From IMG/VR virus record IMGVR_UViG_3300027763_000099, positions 1 through 42,938 of that record: a stretch of 42,938 nucleotides of DNA; one strand, given 5' to 3'. The DNA comes from a virus. The position numbers were made by a program, and so were the translations under genes. The notes beneath the pieces were generated by a model. The model did not search any database and had not been told where the DNA came from. It saw only the letters and a program-made list of their open reading frames with translations. Shown in pieces: positions 15,055-21,980 of the stretch (its first letter is position 1; the number at the start of each line of letters is the position of its first letter).

Positions 15055-15471
15055 ATGAAAAAAATTATTTTATTAACATTTTTTATGGTGTCTTTTATAG
15101 GTTTTAGTCAAACTAAACCACAAAAAGAAGATACCACTACAATATGTTTTCCTGTTAATGTGGGGAAACAAATACTATTAGATCTTAATGACTTAGATAA
15201 ATTAAAAAAACAATCTATTTTAGATCAAAAAGAAATAAAAGAATTAGAAACCAAAGTAATTAAAGAAGAGGGTGTTGTTAAATTTTTGGAACAAAAAGAT
15301 AAAAATAGTGAAATAATAATAAAAGATACCGAAGAAAAGGTAACACTATTAGATACTGAAAACAAAGAGTTAAGAAAAGATATTAAAAAAATAAAAACAA
15401 AAAACACAATTATTGAAATAGTTTCAGGATCAATAGTTGGAGCATTAACATATATTTTAATTTTTAAATAA
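15055..15471 (+). CDS. Secreted coiled-coil protein with C-terminal anchor (lysis-type)
   Basis: A 138-residue protein beginning with a signal peptide (MKKIILLTFFMVSFIGFSQ), with FSQ a typical flavobacterial cleavage context. A charged coiled coil spans about 45-115, and a hydrophobic helix at about 118-137 (IVSGSIVGALTYILIF) ends the protein. Such signal-coil-C-terminal-anchor proteins sit beside lysis genes in phages of Bacteroidota and may act as spanin or holin-associated factor. The gene starts 2 bases after the spanin-like gene. Confidence 0.5.
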   Translation: MKKIILLTFFMVSFIGFSQTKPQKEDTTTICFPVNVGKQILLDLNDLDKLKKQSILDQKEIKELETKVIKEEGVVKFLEQKDKNSEIIIKDTEEKVTLLDTENKELRKDIKKIKTKNTIIEIVSGSIVGALTYILIFK

Positions 15472-15473
15472 AA

Positions 15474-16199
15474 ATGGAAGATTGGAAAGGGGCAATACAA
15501 AAAAGTTTTTCCGAAGTAATTGCAAATGCTAGAGGTTATGAGGGTGGAGGTCAATTAGATCCTACCTCTGCCATCCAATCAAAAAACGATTTATTATCAA
15601 CAATACAAACAGAAGAAGATAACGGAGAAAATACAAAAAATCATTATATGGATTTTTTAAAAGATAAGAAGGATATAATTGAAATGTACAAACTTATTAA
15701 AAACAAAAAGTTATCAAAAAACAAGATAAAACAGGAAATGAAAAAATATTTAAAAGATCCTGAAGAATTAAAGGATTTTTTAGAAATGGTAGTTACTACT
15801 AAAAAAAATAATTCAGAAACCAAAGAGGCGACCGCAACAGGAGGATCAGGATCCTTTGAACCTTTATTTTCAGGTGAAGAACCGAAAAAAATTGAGGCAA
15901 CTGAGGCAACCTCATCTTCATCTTCCGGATCATATGAAACAACAGGAGCTTGGGCTAAATCTATGAGTAAGAAAAATTGGAGAGGTAGAGCCAAAACACA
16001 ATTACCTGGAGGAAAATTTGTTCAGGTTAAAAAAAAATGTAAACGTTTCCCATATTGTAACCAAGGTGATATCAAAGCTCTTAACATTTTTGAGAATCAA
16101 TCGGTAGAAAATGTAATAAAAAGAATAAGTGATAAGTATGAAATTCATGAGGATATTATTAAAGATATTATCTTAAGTGAAATGAATAAACTTGGATAA
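15474..16199 (+). CDS. Structural/internal-type protein with repeated Ser-Gly linkers
   Basis: A 241-residue protein: helical N-terminal region (1-105), then two related linkers (EATATGGSGSFEPLF near 118 and EATSSSSSGSYETTGAW near 143), then a basic C-terminal domain with GKFVQVKKKCKRFPYCNQ (two Cys) and a helical end. The linker-plus-basic-domain combination recurs in proteins of environmental phages as I recall it, but no function is known to me. The C-terminal pair KKKCKRFPYC could bind metal or nucleic acid. It follows the lysis-type genes by two bases and is probably the first of the virion-related genes. Confidence 0.5.
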   Translation: MEDWKGAIQKSFSEVIANARGYEGGGQLDPTSAIQSKNDLLSTIQTEEDNGENTKNHYMDFLKDKKDIIEMYKLIKNKKLSKNKIKQEMKKYLKDPEELKDFLEMVVTTKKNNSETKEATATGGSGSFEPLFSGEEPKKIEATEATSSSSSGSYETTGAWAKSMSKKNWRGRAKTQLPGGKFVQVKKKCKRFPYCNQGDIKALNIFENQSVENVIKRISDKYEIHEDIIKDIILSEMNKLG

Positions 16200-16204
16200 T
16201 CATA

Positions 16205-16213
16205 TATTTATAA
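16205..16213 (+). promoter_or_regulatory. TATTTATAA upstream motif
   Basis: TATTTATAA ends 11 bases before the ATG at 16225, supporting that start over the upstream in-frame ATG at 16192, which overlaps the preceding gene. Member of the recurring late-type motif class. Confidence 0.4.
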
Positions 16214-16224
16214 TAAAAAAAGAA

Positions 16225-17667
16225 ATGAAAAACTATAGAGGAAAAATATCCGAAAAATACGATACAATGAAATTCAATAAAGCCGGAAATTCTTTTGATT
16301 ATGTGGAAGAAGATCTTAATGAAAGACTATATGGTAAACAAAGAAATATAGACAAAAACAAAAACGGTAGAATTGATAGTGAAGATTTTAAAATGTTAAG
16401 AAACAAAAAAGAAACAAAAGAAAGTATGGAAAAAGACCTTAGCGAAAAACTATATGGTAAACAAAGAAATATAGACAAAAACAAAAATGGTAGAATCGAT
16501 AGAGAGGACTTCAAAATGTTAAGAAACAAAAAAGAAACAAAAGAAGGTCGTGGAGAATGTATGGAATGTGGAGGTAAATGGCCAATGGAAGAAGAAACAA
16601 TCTACGAATTTGAGGTTAATGAAAGTGATGTTTGTGAGTGTGGTGGATTGAAAATGGAGGGAGAATGTTCTGAATGTGGAATGAAAGAGTCTGATCTTTT
16701 AGAATTTAAAGGTGATGATTATAAAGATTTAAGTATGTTTAACCCTTATTATGGTGATCATGAAGAGGAGTGTTCACATTGTAATGGAACAGGATACGAC
16801 GAATTTAATGACACTGAATGTGAATGGTGTGGAGGAGAAGGTTTTTCTCAAGGTATCGACTTCCAGTACGAACCAAAACTTGAAGAAGACATGTTTGATA
16901 ATGCGAAAAAAACATCTGATTTTTGGAATGACGGAGAAAAAACCTTCAGAACAAAAATGTATGAGTACGAAATATTCAACGATAAGTTAGGTAGAACCGT
17001 AAGATTAAGTGAAGAACAAGTTGTTAATTTAATTGAGACTTTGGCCGAAGAGAAATTAAAACCATCTAAAAAAACTAGAGGATATTCTGAGTATGAAAGA
17101 TCTTTTGATAAATCAGGAAAAGAAAATCAAGATTACTACAAAGAAGTTTCTAAAAAAATGAAAGATTACATGAAAGATGGATCTAAAGAGTCATTTACTA
17201 TGGAACCTAAACATTTCCCAATGGGTAATGGAGAGATAGAAGAAATGGATAAGATGGCGTATGTTCCTTCAGATAGTGTTGCAGAATACGTTGAAAACTT
17301 TACTGCAGCAGCATTAGAAAATATTGAATACGATGAATTCGCACCTAATAAAGAGTGGGTTGAAGATAATGTTCTTGGATCGTCAAGAACAGGAAACAAC
17401 CCTAAATGGGCAAATGCGGTAGAAACACCAACAAACAAAAGAAGAAATGAAATTAGAGAAAAGAATTTGTTAGGTCAAATTAAGAAAAAGGCTTATAATA
17501 AATCTCCACAACCTATTGTTAAAGATAGACCAGGAAGTGATGATGCTTCTGATCTTTTAAATAAAGTTGAAAGTGGGGAAAAAAGAAGTAGTAAAAAGTC
17601 TAAAAAAATTAACGAGGATTTAGAAAGAATAGGAAATTTAATTTCATACGGTAGAAAAACACAATAA
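16225..17667 (+). CDS. Large internal-type protein: EF-hand repeats and DnaJ-like zinc motif
   Basis: A 480-residue protein. Residues ~30-115 hold two nearly identical 41-residue repeats, each with a calcium-loop signature DKNKNGRIDxEDF typical of EF-hands/dockerins. Next come scattered Cys pairs (MECGGKW, CECGG, CSECG) and a CxxCxGxG pair of DnaJ type (CSHCNGTG, CEWCGGEG, about 194-220). The C-terminal half is helical and charged and contains RLSEEQVVNLIETLAEE, which resembles the N-terminal 'LTE' helix of other proteins here. No enzyme signature is seen. A virion-core or scaffold role is plausible from context and motif sharing, but unproven. Confidence 0.55.
   Translation: MKNYRGKISEKYDTMKFNKAGNSFDYVEEDLNERLYGKQRNIDKNKNGRIDSEDFKMLRNKKETKESMEKDLSEKLYGKQRNIDKNKNGRIDREDFKMLRNKKETKEGRGECMECGGKWPMEEETIYEFEVNESDVCECGGLKMEGECSECGMKESDLLEFKGDDYKDLSMFNPYYGDHEEECSHCNGTGYDEFNDTECEWCGGEGFSQGIDFQYEPKLEEDMFDNAKKTSDFWNDGEKTFRTKMYEYEIFNDKLGRTVRLSEEQVVNLIETLAEEKLKPSKKTRGYSEYERSFDKSGKENQDYYKEVSKKMKDYMKDGSKESFTMEPKHFPMGNGEIEEMDKMAYVPSDSVAEYVENFTAAALENIEYDEFAPNKEWVEDNVLGSSRTGNNPKWANAVETPTNKRRNEIREKNLLGQIKKKAYNKSPQPIVKDRPGSDDASDLLNKVESGEKRSSKKSKKINEDLERIGNLISYGRKTQ
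16326..16551 (+). repeat. Tandem 123-base coding duplication (EF-hand unit)
   Basis: The stretch beginning at 16326 recurs at 16449 with few substitutions, mostly synonymous, an offset of 123 bases (41 codons). Each unit carries one DxNxNGxIDxxDF calcium-binding-like loop. The near identity indicates a recent duplication or ongoing homogenisation. Confidence 0.9.
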
Positions 17668-17692
17668 TTTACATAAAAATATAATAACCTAT

Positions 17693-17728
17693 AATTATCC
17701 ATAGATGAACTCTATGGATAATTTTTTT
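17693..17728 (+). terminator. 13-bp perfect hairpin with T tract, overlapping a start codon
   Basis: The arm 17693-17705 pairs perfectly with 17711-17723 around a TGAAC loop, followed by seven T's. By itself this is an excellent terminator for the 480-residue gene. The ATG at 17705 begins in the last base of the left arm, and the second ATG at 17714 lies in the right arm, so the same hairpin would also hide the next gene's start. Confidence 0.8.
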
Positions 17729-18178
17729 AACTATATCTCTAAACCTATCAATAAAGAAGATATTGATACTTGGTTTAAAATTAACAATATCTTACCGGAA
17801 AAATTAGAATTGTATTATGATTTTTCATATTCATTATATGATTTAATTAAAAAAACATTTTTAGGGGAGGAAGATAATTCTGAAACCAAAATAAAAATGT
17901 CGGAAGAAGATATAGTCAATCATTTTAAATGGTGTTGGAATAAAACAATAGATAATTTTGGTAAAGAAGGTATATTTTTTACCAACGAGGGAAAACACTA
18001 CGAATACTTTGTATTATTTTTTATAGAGATCTTTTATAATCAAAACGATAAAAAAATTAAAGAATCAATAGGGGAGTTTTTTGATGACATATTCAACATA
18101 GAAAAAACTTTCACACAATCAGATCTTGACATAATGTTAAATATATACAAATCATTAGATAACAATTTAACTGTTTAA
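17705..18178 (+). CDS. Hypothetical protein, 157 residues, start inside a hairpin
   Basis: A soluble, acidic, largely helical protein with many aromatic residues (WFKINN, HFKWCWNK, EYFVLFFIEIFY). No known domain. Possible starts are 17705 and 17714; both lie inside the hairpin at 17693-17728, and the next Met is about 80 residues in, so one of the two must be used if the gene is expressed. Read-through messages would hide the start, while transcripts beginning inside the hairpin would not, a mechanism known for some T4 genes. I give the longer frame; function unknown. Confidence 0.55.
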   Translation: MNSMDNFFNYISKPINKEDIDTWFKINNILPEKLELYYDFSYSLYDLIKKTFLGEEDNSETKIKMSEEDIVNHFKWCWNKTIDNFGKEGIFFTNEGKHYEYFVLFFIEIFYNQNDKKIKESIGEFFDDIFNIEKTFTQSDLDIMLNIYKSLDNNLTV

Positions 18179-18238
18179 TATTTACTAAGATCTTAAAATT
18201 GATATTTTTAATATTAAATAAACATATAATAATAAAAA

Positions 18239-18409
18239 ATGGAAACACTTGAAAAAATCAAAGTTTTAACAGAACAACTTAGCGTAGATACCACAAAATT
18301 TTTTGAGGGTAATAAAAGTGCGGGAACAAGAGCAAGAAAATCGGCTCAGGAGTTAAAGGCTTTAATGCAACAACTAAGAGGTGAAATTTTAGAAAGTAAA
18401 AAAGTATAA
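18239..18409 (+). CDS. Histone H1-like (Hc1-type) small protein
   Basis: A 56-residue helical protein whose central motif, TKFFEGNKSAGTRARKSAQE, is the hallmark of the short histone H1-like proteins common in Bacteroidota chromosomes. These bind DNA through basic helices and are thought to affect nucleoid structure. The phage copy is complete, with the Gly-Asn-Lys and TRARK cores conserved. It might compact phage DNA, displace host nucleoid proteins or act in packaging; nothing in the sequence decides. The following membrane gene starts one base after the stop. Confidence 0.8.
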   Translation: METLEKIKVLTEQLSVDTTKFFEGNKSAGTRARKSAQELKALMQQLRGEILESKKV

Positions 18410-18410
18410 T

Positions 18411-18605
18411 ATGACAAACATTAATACATTATATCTTTTTGTATTTATATTTTCAATATTATCAATATTTAGAATTTTTCTAAAATTTGTTATTTCCCTA
18501 CTACATAGTAATCCTAAACCAATTGATTTAAGTGGTAGGGAAATATTTTTGTATGGTTTATCTTTAACTTATATAATAACATTTTTAATACAAACAAACG
18601 AATGA
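18411..18605 (+). CDS. Small membrane protein, two TM segments
   Basis: A 64-residue protein with hydrophobic segments at about 6-32 and 45-60 joined by a short polar loop. The size and topology would fit a small holin, but there is no signature, and lysis-type genes lie 3 kb upstream. It sits between the histone-like gene (one base gap) and the next gene, which it overlaps by four bases (ATGA). Unknown function. Confidence 0.55.
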   Translation: MTNINTLYLFVFIFSILSIFRIFLKFVISLLHSNPKPIDLSGREIFLYGLSLTYIITFLIQTNE

Positions 18606-19018
18606 GCATGTTCCAAGAATTTAATATCTTATTTCCGTACTTACAATCGGTAAGAAAATTAAAAAATTATCTATCATTTGACATAGAATTTCCAGACACT
18701 TGGAAATTACCTAAAAAATTTGTCGATGAAAAAAGCGTACTAGAAAGTAAAACCCAAACCCCTAACGTAAGGTTGTTTTCTTTTGTTAGTGAATTTAATG
18801 AACAATTAATTGATAATCAGATCACTAATATAAAAAATATAATTGCTTACAATAAGGAGAGAGAAGACAAAGATAAATTATTTCAACAAAAGATAGACGA
18901 ACTAAAACATATTTTTGAAAAACAAAAATTAAATGACCTACAAGGATTGAAATTTGAAATAAAATCACCTAAAATTGAGTTAGAAGATGATGAAGAAGAA
19001 AAGCAAATTGGAAGCTGA
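18602..19018 (+). CDS. Hypothetical protein, 138 residues
   Basis: A soluble protein with a hydrophobic N-terminal half and a charged helical C-terminal half (about 75-115), ending in an acidic tail. No domain is recognised. It overlaps the upstream membrane gene by 4 bases and the next frame by 32 bases, both typical of compact coupled phage genes. Confidence 0.55.
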   Translation: MSMFQEFNILFPYLQSVRKLKNYLSFDIEFPDTWKLPKKFVDEKSVLESKTQTPNVRLFSFVSEFNEQLIDNQITNIKNIIAYNKEREDKDKLFQQKIDELKHIFEKQKLNDLQGLKFEIKSPKIELEDDEEEKQIGS

Positions 19019-19187
19019 GATTGATTGGCTAAAAAATGAAATAGAAAGAGACTCTAAAGATTTAAATTTTGAAAAAAATAACTTTATCAATAAGATCAAA
19101 GAATTAAAAAAAGAGGATATATTACCAAAAAAACCTAAGAAACTTACTTTATGGGAGAAACTGAAAAAAATATTAATGATATCTTAG
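18987..19187 (+). CDS. Short coiled-coil protein
   Basis: A 66-residue, highly charged coiled-coil peptide with a C-terminal LWEKLKKIL helix. The start overlaps the previous gene by 32 bases (a second ATG at 18990 is equally possible). Its C-terminal Trp-Glu-Lys-Leu tail resembles the FWERLF tail of the next protein, suggesting a shared amphipathic binding helix, for example to polymerase or membrane. Overlap with the following gene is 37 bases. Confidence 0.45.
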   Translation: MMKKKSKLEAEIDWLKNEIERDSKDLNFEKNNFINKIKELKKEDILPKKPKKLTLWEKLKKILMIS

Positions 19188-19480
19188 AAAAATTAGTTAT
19201 TGTTACTGATGCCGCTAATAATATTTTTCCTTCAGGAAAAACAATTTTGGTGTATGAATTAGACAATGAAGATTTTAAAGAAGTACAAAAAAATTTTAGA
19301 AAAGTTGATAGTAATAGATTAAGATTTAAAGTTGAAATTTCAGGGACAGAAATTGTTTTTATCAATAATAAAATTTACGAGGAAGAAGTTATTGAAGAAG
19401 AAGTTATTGAAAAGAAAAAAATAAGTTTTTGGGAAAGACTATTCCCTAGTAAACGTAGTAAACCTTCTATAAAGAAATGA
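19151..19480 (+). CDS. Hypothetical protein with amphipathic FWERLF tail
   Basis: A 109-residue protein: an N-terminal helical segment, a beta-rich core (about 28-78), an acidic EEEVIEEEVIE linker, and a basic-aromatic C-terminus (ISFWERLFPSKRS). The tail is similar in style to the preceding coiled-coil protein. No domain recognised. The last 42 bases overlap, in antisense, the end of the minus-strand gene at 19439-20077. Confidence 0.5.
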   Translation: MGETEKNINDILEKLVIVTDAANNIFPSGKTILVYELDNEDFKEVQKNFRKVDSNRLRFKVEISGTEIVFINNKIYEEEVIEEEVIEKKKISFWERLFPSKRSKPSIKK

Positions 19481-20077
19481 TTTATCAATACCTTTAGACT
19501 CTAAAATAGTATAAAGGTATTTTTTTTGTTGTTTAGAGGTATCCTTAACCAAGATACAATCCAACCTACCATTTTTTATTAAATAATCCTCAAGAACATC
19601 TATAAATCTTGAGCATTCATCAATAGATTTTAAAGAAACCAAATTTACCTTATCATCATTTTGTATTGCAACTTTATTATTAAGTTTAGATATTAGTTTT
19701 ATTCCTGACCTTGTTAGATACTTTTTAATAAAACCACCGAAAGATATTTTATTCTTTTCATCAACATCATATAGTAACTCTTCAATATTATAATCAACAA
19801 TCTTAGTAAGACGGTAATCAGGATCATCAATATCCACTTTTATTTGTCTTCCTAGTTCGTCTTTAACAAAATATAAATTAAAGTCTGTTGAACCTGATTC
19901 TAAAAAACCAATCTCATACTTACAAGGTTTACCATTCTCGAATGATTTTGAAAATAAAACATTGTTACTTGTTTTAAGGGTATCGTTAAAATATTTGTTT
20001 GCCCTCTCTAATGTTTTAAATTTATTTAAAATCTTTTTTCTTTTCTTATTTTTAAATAAGACTATTAGATATTTCAT
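19439..20077 (-). CDS. Hypothetical protein, 212 residues
   Basis: A Lys-rich, mixed alpha/beta soluble protein on the minus strand. The N-terminus (MKYLIVLFKNKKRKKIL) is a strand followed by a basic helix; the middle holds a GFIKKYLTRSGIKLI segment. No catalytic motif. Its 3' end overlaps the convergent gene by 42 bases, and its ATG is 44 bases from the divergent J-protein gene. Function unknown. Confidence 0.6.
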   Translation of the reverse strand: MKYLIVLFKNKKRKKILNKFKTLERANKYFNDTLKTSNNVLFSKSFENGKPCKYEIGFLESGSTDFNLYFVKDELGRQIKVDIDDPDYRLTKIVDYNIEELLYDVDEKNKISFGGFIKKYLTRSGIKLISKLNNKVAIQNDDKVNLVSLKSIDECSRFIDVLEDYLIKNGRLDCILVKDTSKQQKKYLYTILESKGIDKSFLYRRFTTFTRE

Positions 20078-20121
20078 ATTTTTTATCCTATATTACAAAT
20101 AATACAACAAAAAATTAATAA

Positions 20122-21045
20122 ATGAACTCTGAAAATTATTATAACATATTAGGCGTTGAGGAGACGGCAACACAAGACGAAATTAAGAAGGCTTATAGAA
20201 GTTTAGCAAAGGAAAACCACCCAGATAAAGGCGGGGATGAAGAATTGTTTAAGAAAATATCTGGTGCTTATGATGTGATTGGGGATGACAATAAACGTAG
20301 AGAATATGACATCCAAAGAAAGAACCCATTCGGCAATTCAAAGTTCGACCAATTTTCGGATATGTATGAGATGTTTAATAATCAATTTAGACAACAAAGA
20401 AAACCATCAAGAGTAATCAACTTAAGTGTGGATGTTTTAAAAAGTTTCACTAATGAAAAAGTTTCGTTAAATTATAAAAGAAAAGAAAAGTGTGATCCTT
20501 GTAATGGTACTGGTGGTGATAAAAAAGTTTGTGAAACATGTAAAGGAGAAGGGATTACTTGGAAACAAATGGGGAGTGGAATGTTCGTACAAATGGTACA
20601 ATCTCCATGTGACTCTTGTCGAGGATTTGGAACAATTATAACGAATGCTTGTTATGCTTGTCATGGATCTGGTACAAAAGATGAGGTAAAGTCAGTTGAA
20701 GTTAAAGTACCACATGGTATTGATGATGGACAAATGTTGAGACTAAATGATATGGGCGATTATGGTAATGGAATATACGGGGATTTATTATTAAAAATTA
20801 GTTTAACAAATGAGAGTGGATTTGAAAAATTTGGGGAACATTTAATTTATAATAAGTTTTTTAATTTAGAAGAGATTAACAAGGATAATTTTATAGTTCC
20901 ACACCCTGATGGGGACATATCGGTCAATTTCCCAAAACATATGGATACATCTAAACCATTGAGAATTAAGAGTAAAGGATTTAGATTACAGACTGTTATA
21001 GGAGATCTGCTAATAAGACCATATTTGAAATATGATAGGGATTAA
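20122..21045 (+). CDS. dnaJ: DnaJ-type co-chaperone
   Basis: A 307-residue J-protein. The J domain (about 1-66) carries the essential His33-Pro-Asp motif (NHPDK) that stimulates DnaK ATPase. The Gly/Phe region is short. Four CxxCxGxG-type elements (CDPCNGTG, CETCKGEG, CDSCRGFG, CYACHGSG) fill about 124-190, forming the two zinc centres, followed by the beta-barrel substrate-binding domain. It is shorter than the ~375-residue bacterial proteins at the C-terminal end, where dimerisation normally occurs. No DnaK gene is in the window, so it probably recruits host DnaK to phage targets such as replication or head assembly. It is flanked on both sides by minus-strand genes. Confidence 0.93.
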   Translation: MNSENYYNILGVEETATQDEIKKAYRSLAKENHPDKGGDEELFKKISGAYDVIGDDNKRREYDIQRKNPFGNSKFDQFSDMYEMFNNQFRQQRKPSRVINLSVDVLKSFTNEKVSLNYKRKEKCDPCNGTGGDKKVCETCKGEGITWKQMGSGMFVQMVQSPCDSCRGFGTIITNACYACHGSGTKDEVKSVEVKVPHGIDDGQMLRLNDMGDYGNGIYGDLLLKISLTNESGFEKFGEHLIYNKFFNLEEINKDNFIVPHPDGDISVNFPKHMDTSKPLRIKSKGFRLQTVIGDLLIRPYLKYDRD

Positions 21046-21200
21046 AACCAAGATACGATGTCTTGAACCAATCTAACGGCTCCGTAAATTGCCAAAGAAA
21101 ATAATAATCCACCTGAGATTACTAAAAACATTTGTAAATTTTCTTGTCCTTTATTACATTTACGACATCCTGTGACTTTAGTTGCTTCTTTCTTTTCCAT
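21042..21200 (-). CDS. 52-residue membrane protein with CxxC
   Basis: The N-terminal ~20 residues are charged and include GCRKC; a single hydrophobic segment (about 24-41) follows, then a short Trp-Phe end. The CxxC could bind metal or be a redox pair on the cytoplasmic side. The 3' end overlaps the DnaJ stop by four bases in antisense. The next minus-strand gene (168 residues) lies immediately upstream, making this its likely co-transcribed neighbour. Confidence 0.6.
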   Translation of the reverse strand: MEKKEATKVTGCRKCNKGQENLQMFLVISGGLLFSLAIYGAVRLVQDIVSWF

Positions 21201-21207
21201 AAATTAA

Positions 21208-21714
21208 TTATAATAACACGGTTCTTAAATGAAAATACTTTTCTATTATAACTTTTCTTGCTTGGACAACATCTCTACCGTAAAGTTTTAAATAATTACC
21301 ATTATCGGAAAAAGTACTTGACACCACTAAAAAAGTATTATCTTCGCCACGAGCAAGGATAAATTCAATGTAGTCAAAAACCTCCTCATCTTCATTATTA
21401 TTTCTTTTGTGTACAAATTTTATTTTTTTCTCTTCCGGGTTTAATGAAAATTCATTAAGTATTTTTCTATATTTGTCTCTTATTAATTTTGAAATCATAA
21501 GGTTAGGGACACCAACTCGTGTATGTATATTAATATTGGAACTAATCGCAGTTAGAATTATGTCTTTTATTTCATCATAACTTAAATTACTCTTTCTATC
21601 TTCTGTTTGATGAGTTGTTGAAATAAATTTAACTCCTTCAGGAGAAGTAAATAACCTATGGTACTTACCTCTATTTTCTAAAATTAAATTTTTAAGAACA
21701 TTTAATGTTTTCAT
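21208..21714 (-). CDS. Late-type hypothetical protein, 168 residues
   Basis: Begins with a short amphipathic helix (MKTLNVLKNLILEN) similar in style to the N-termini of other TATTTATWA-preceded proteins; ILE could be a T4-like prohead-protease site by analogy. The rest is a soluble alpha/beta domain with a basic central part (KKIKFVHKRNN). On the minus strand TATTTATTA (21718-21726) lies 3 bases before the ATG. Function unknown. Confidence 0.55.
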   Translation of the reverse strand: MKTLNVLKNLILENRGKYHRLFTSPEGVKFISTTHQTEDRKSNLSYDEIKDIILTAISSNINIHTRVGVPNLMISKLIRDKYRKILNEFSLNPEEKKIKFVHKRNNNEDEEVFDYIEFILARGEDNTFLVVSSTFSDNGNYLKLYGRDVVQARKVIIEKYFHLRTVLL

Positions 21715-21734
21715 TATTAATAAATATAATGAAA

Positions 21735-21760
21735 TAAAAAAAGGGGACCAAAAGTCCCCT
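21735..21760 (-). terminator. Minus-strand rho-independent terminator
   Basis: GGGGAC (21743-21748) and GTCCCC (21754-21759) pair around a 5-base loop. Read on the minus strand, the stem is followed by seven or eight T's (A's at 21735-21742). It closes the 32-residue gene before the start of the 168-residue gene. Confidence 0.85.
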
Positions 21761-21762
21761 CT

Positions 21763-21861
21763 TTATATTTTTCCTGTTAGGAAGGTATTTTGACCTGTCT
21801 CTAATAACCGTAAGATGACATCACGACTTGCGTTTTTTAAATGGTGTACCAAATCATCCAT
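21763..21861 (-). CDS. 32-residue peptide with its own promoter and terminator
   Basis: A very short frame (32 residues, helical, His/Leu/Arg-rich) that would normally be ignored. It is bracketed by an exact TTTG-N20-TATATTTG promoter on its own strand and by a strong terminator starting 3 bases past its stop. A 12-bp palindrome sits in its leader. Together they make an independent transcription unit. Alternatives are a regulatory RNA or a leader. The stop codon is intact and coding seems the simplest reading. Confidence 0.55.
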   Translation of the reverse strand: MDDLVHHLKNASRDVILRLLETGQNTFLTGKI

Positions 21862-21869
21862 TTTGTTTA

Positions 21870-21881
21870 GTGGTTAACCAC
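21870..21881. promoter_or_regulatory. Perfect 12-bp palindrome, operator candidate
   Basis: GTGGTTAACCAC is a perfect palindrome located 8 bases upstream of the 32-residue gene's ATG and just downstream of its promoter, where a repressor dimer would block transcription. A hairpin in the RNA is the alternative. Confidence 0.45.
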
Positions 21882-21891
21882 ATCCACAATA

Positions 21892-21923
21892 CAAATATAG
21901 TTGTTTTATATTTATCCACCAAA
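21892..21923 (-). promoter_or_regulatory. Bacteroidota-type promoter on the minus strand
   Basis: On the minus strand TTTG (plus 21920-21923), 20 bases, TATATTTG (plus 21892-21899): an exact consensus match driving the 32-residue gene. The expected start lies near 21886. Confidence 0.8.
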
Positions 21924-21980
21924 GTTTTTTTATATTTTTTTCTTGTTGATTAATTACTATAAGTTTATTATTTTTTGAAT

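Noticed and set aside
16751-16990. 79-codon plus-strand frame within the 480-residue gene
   Set aside because: Entirely inside a well-supported gene with repeated domains; no start signal.
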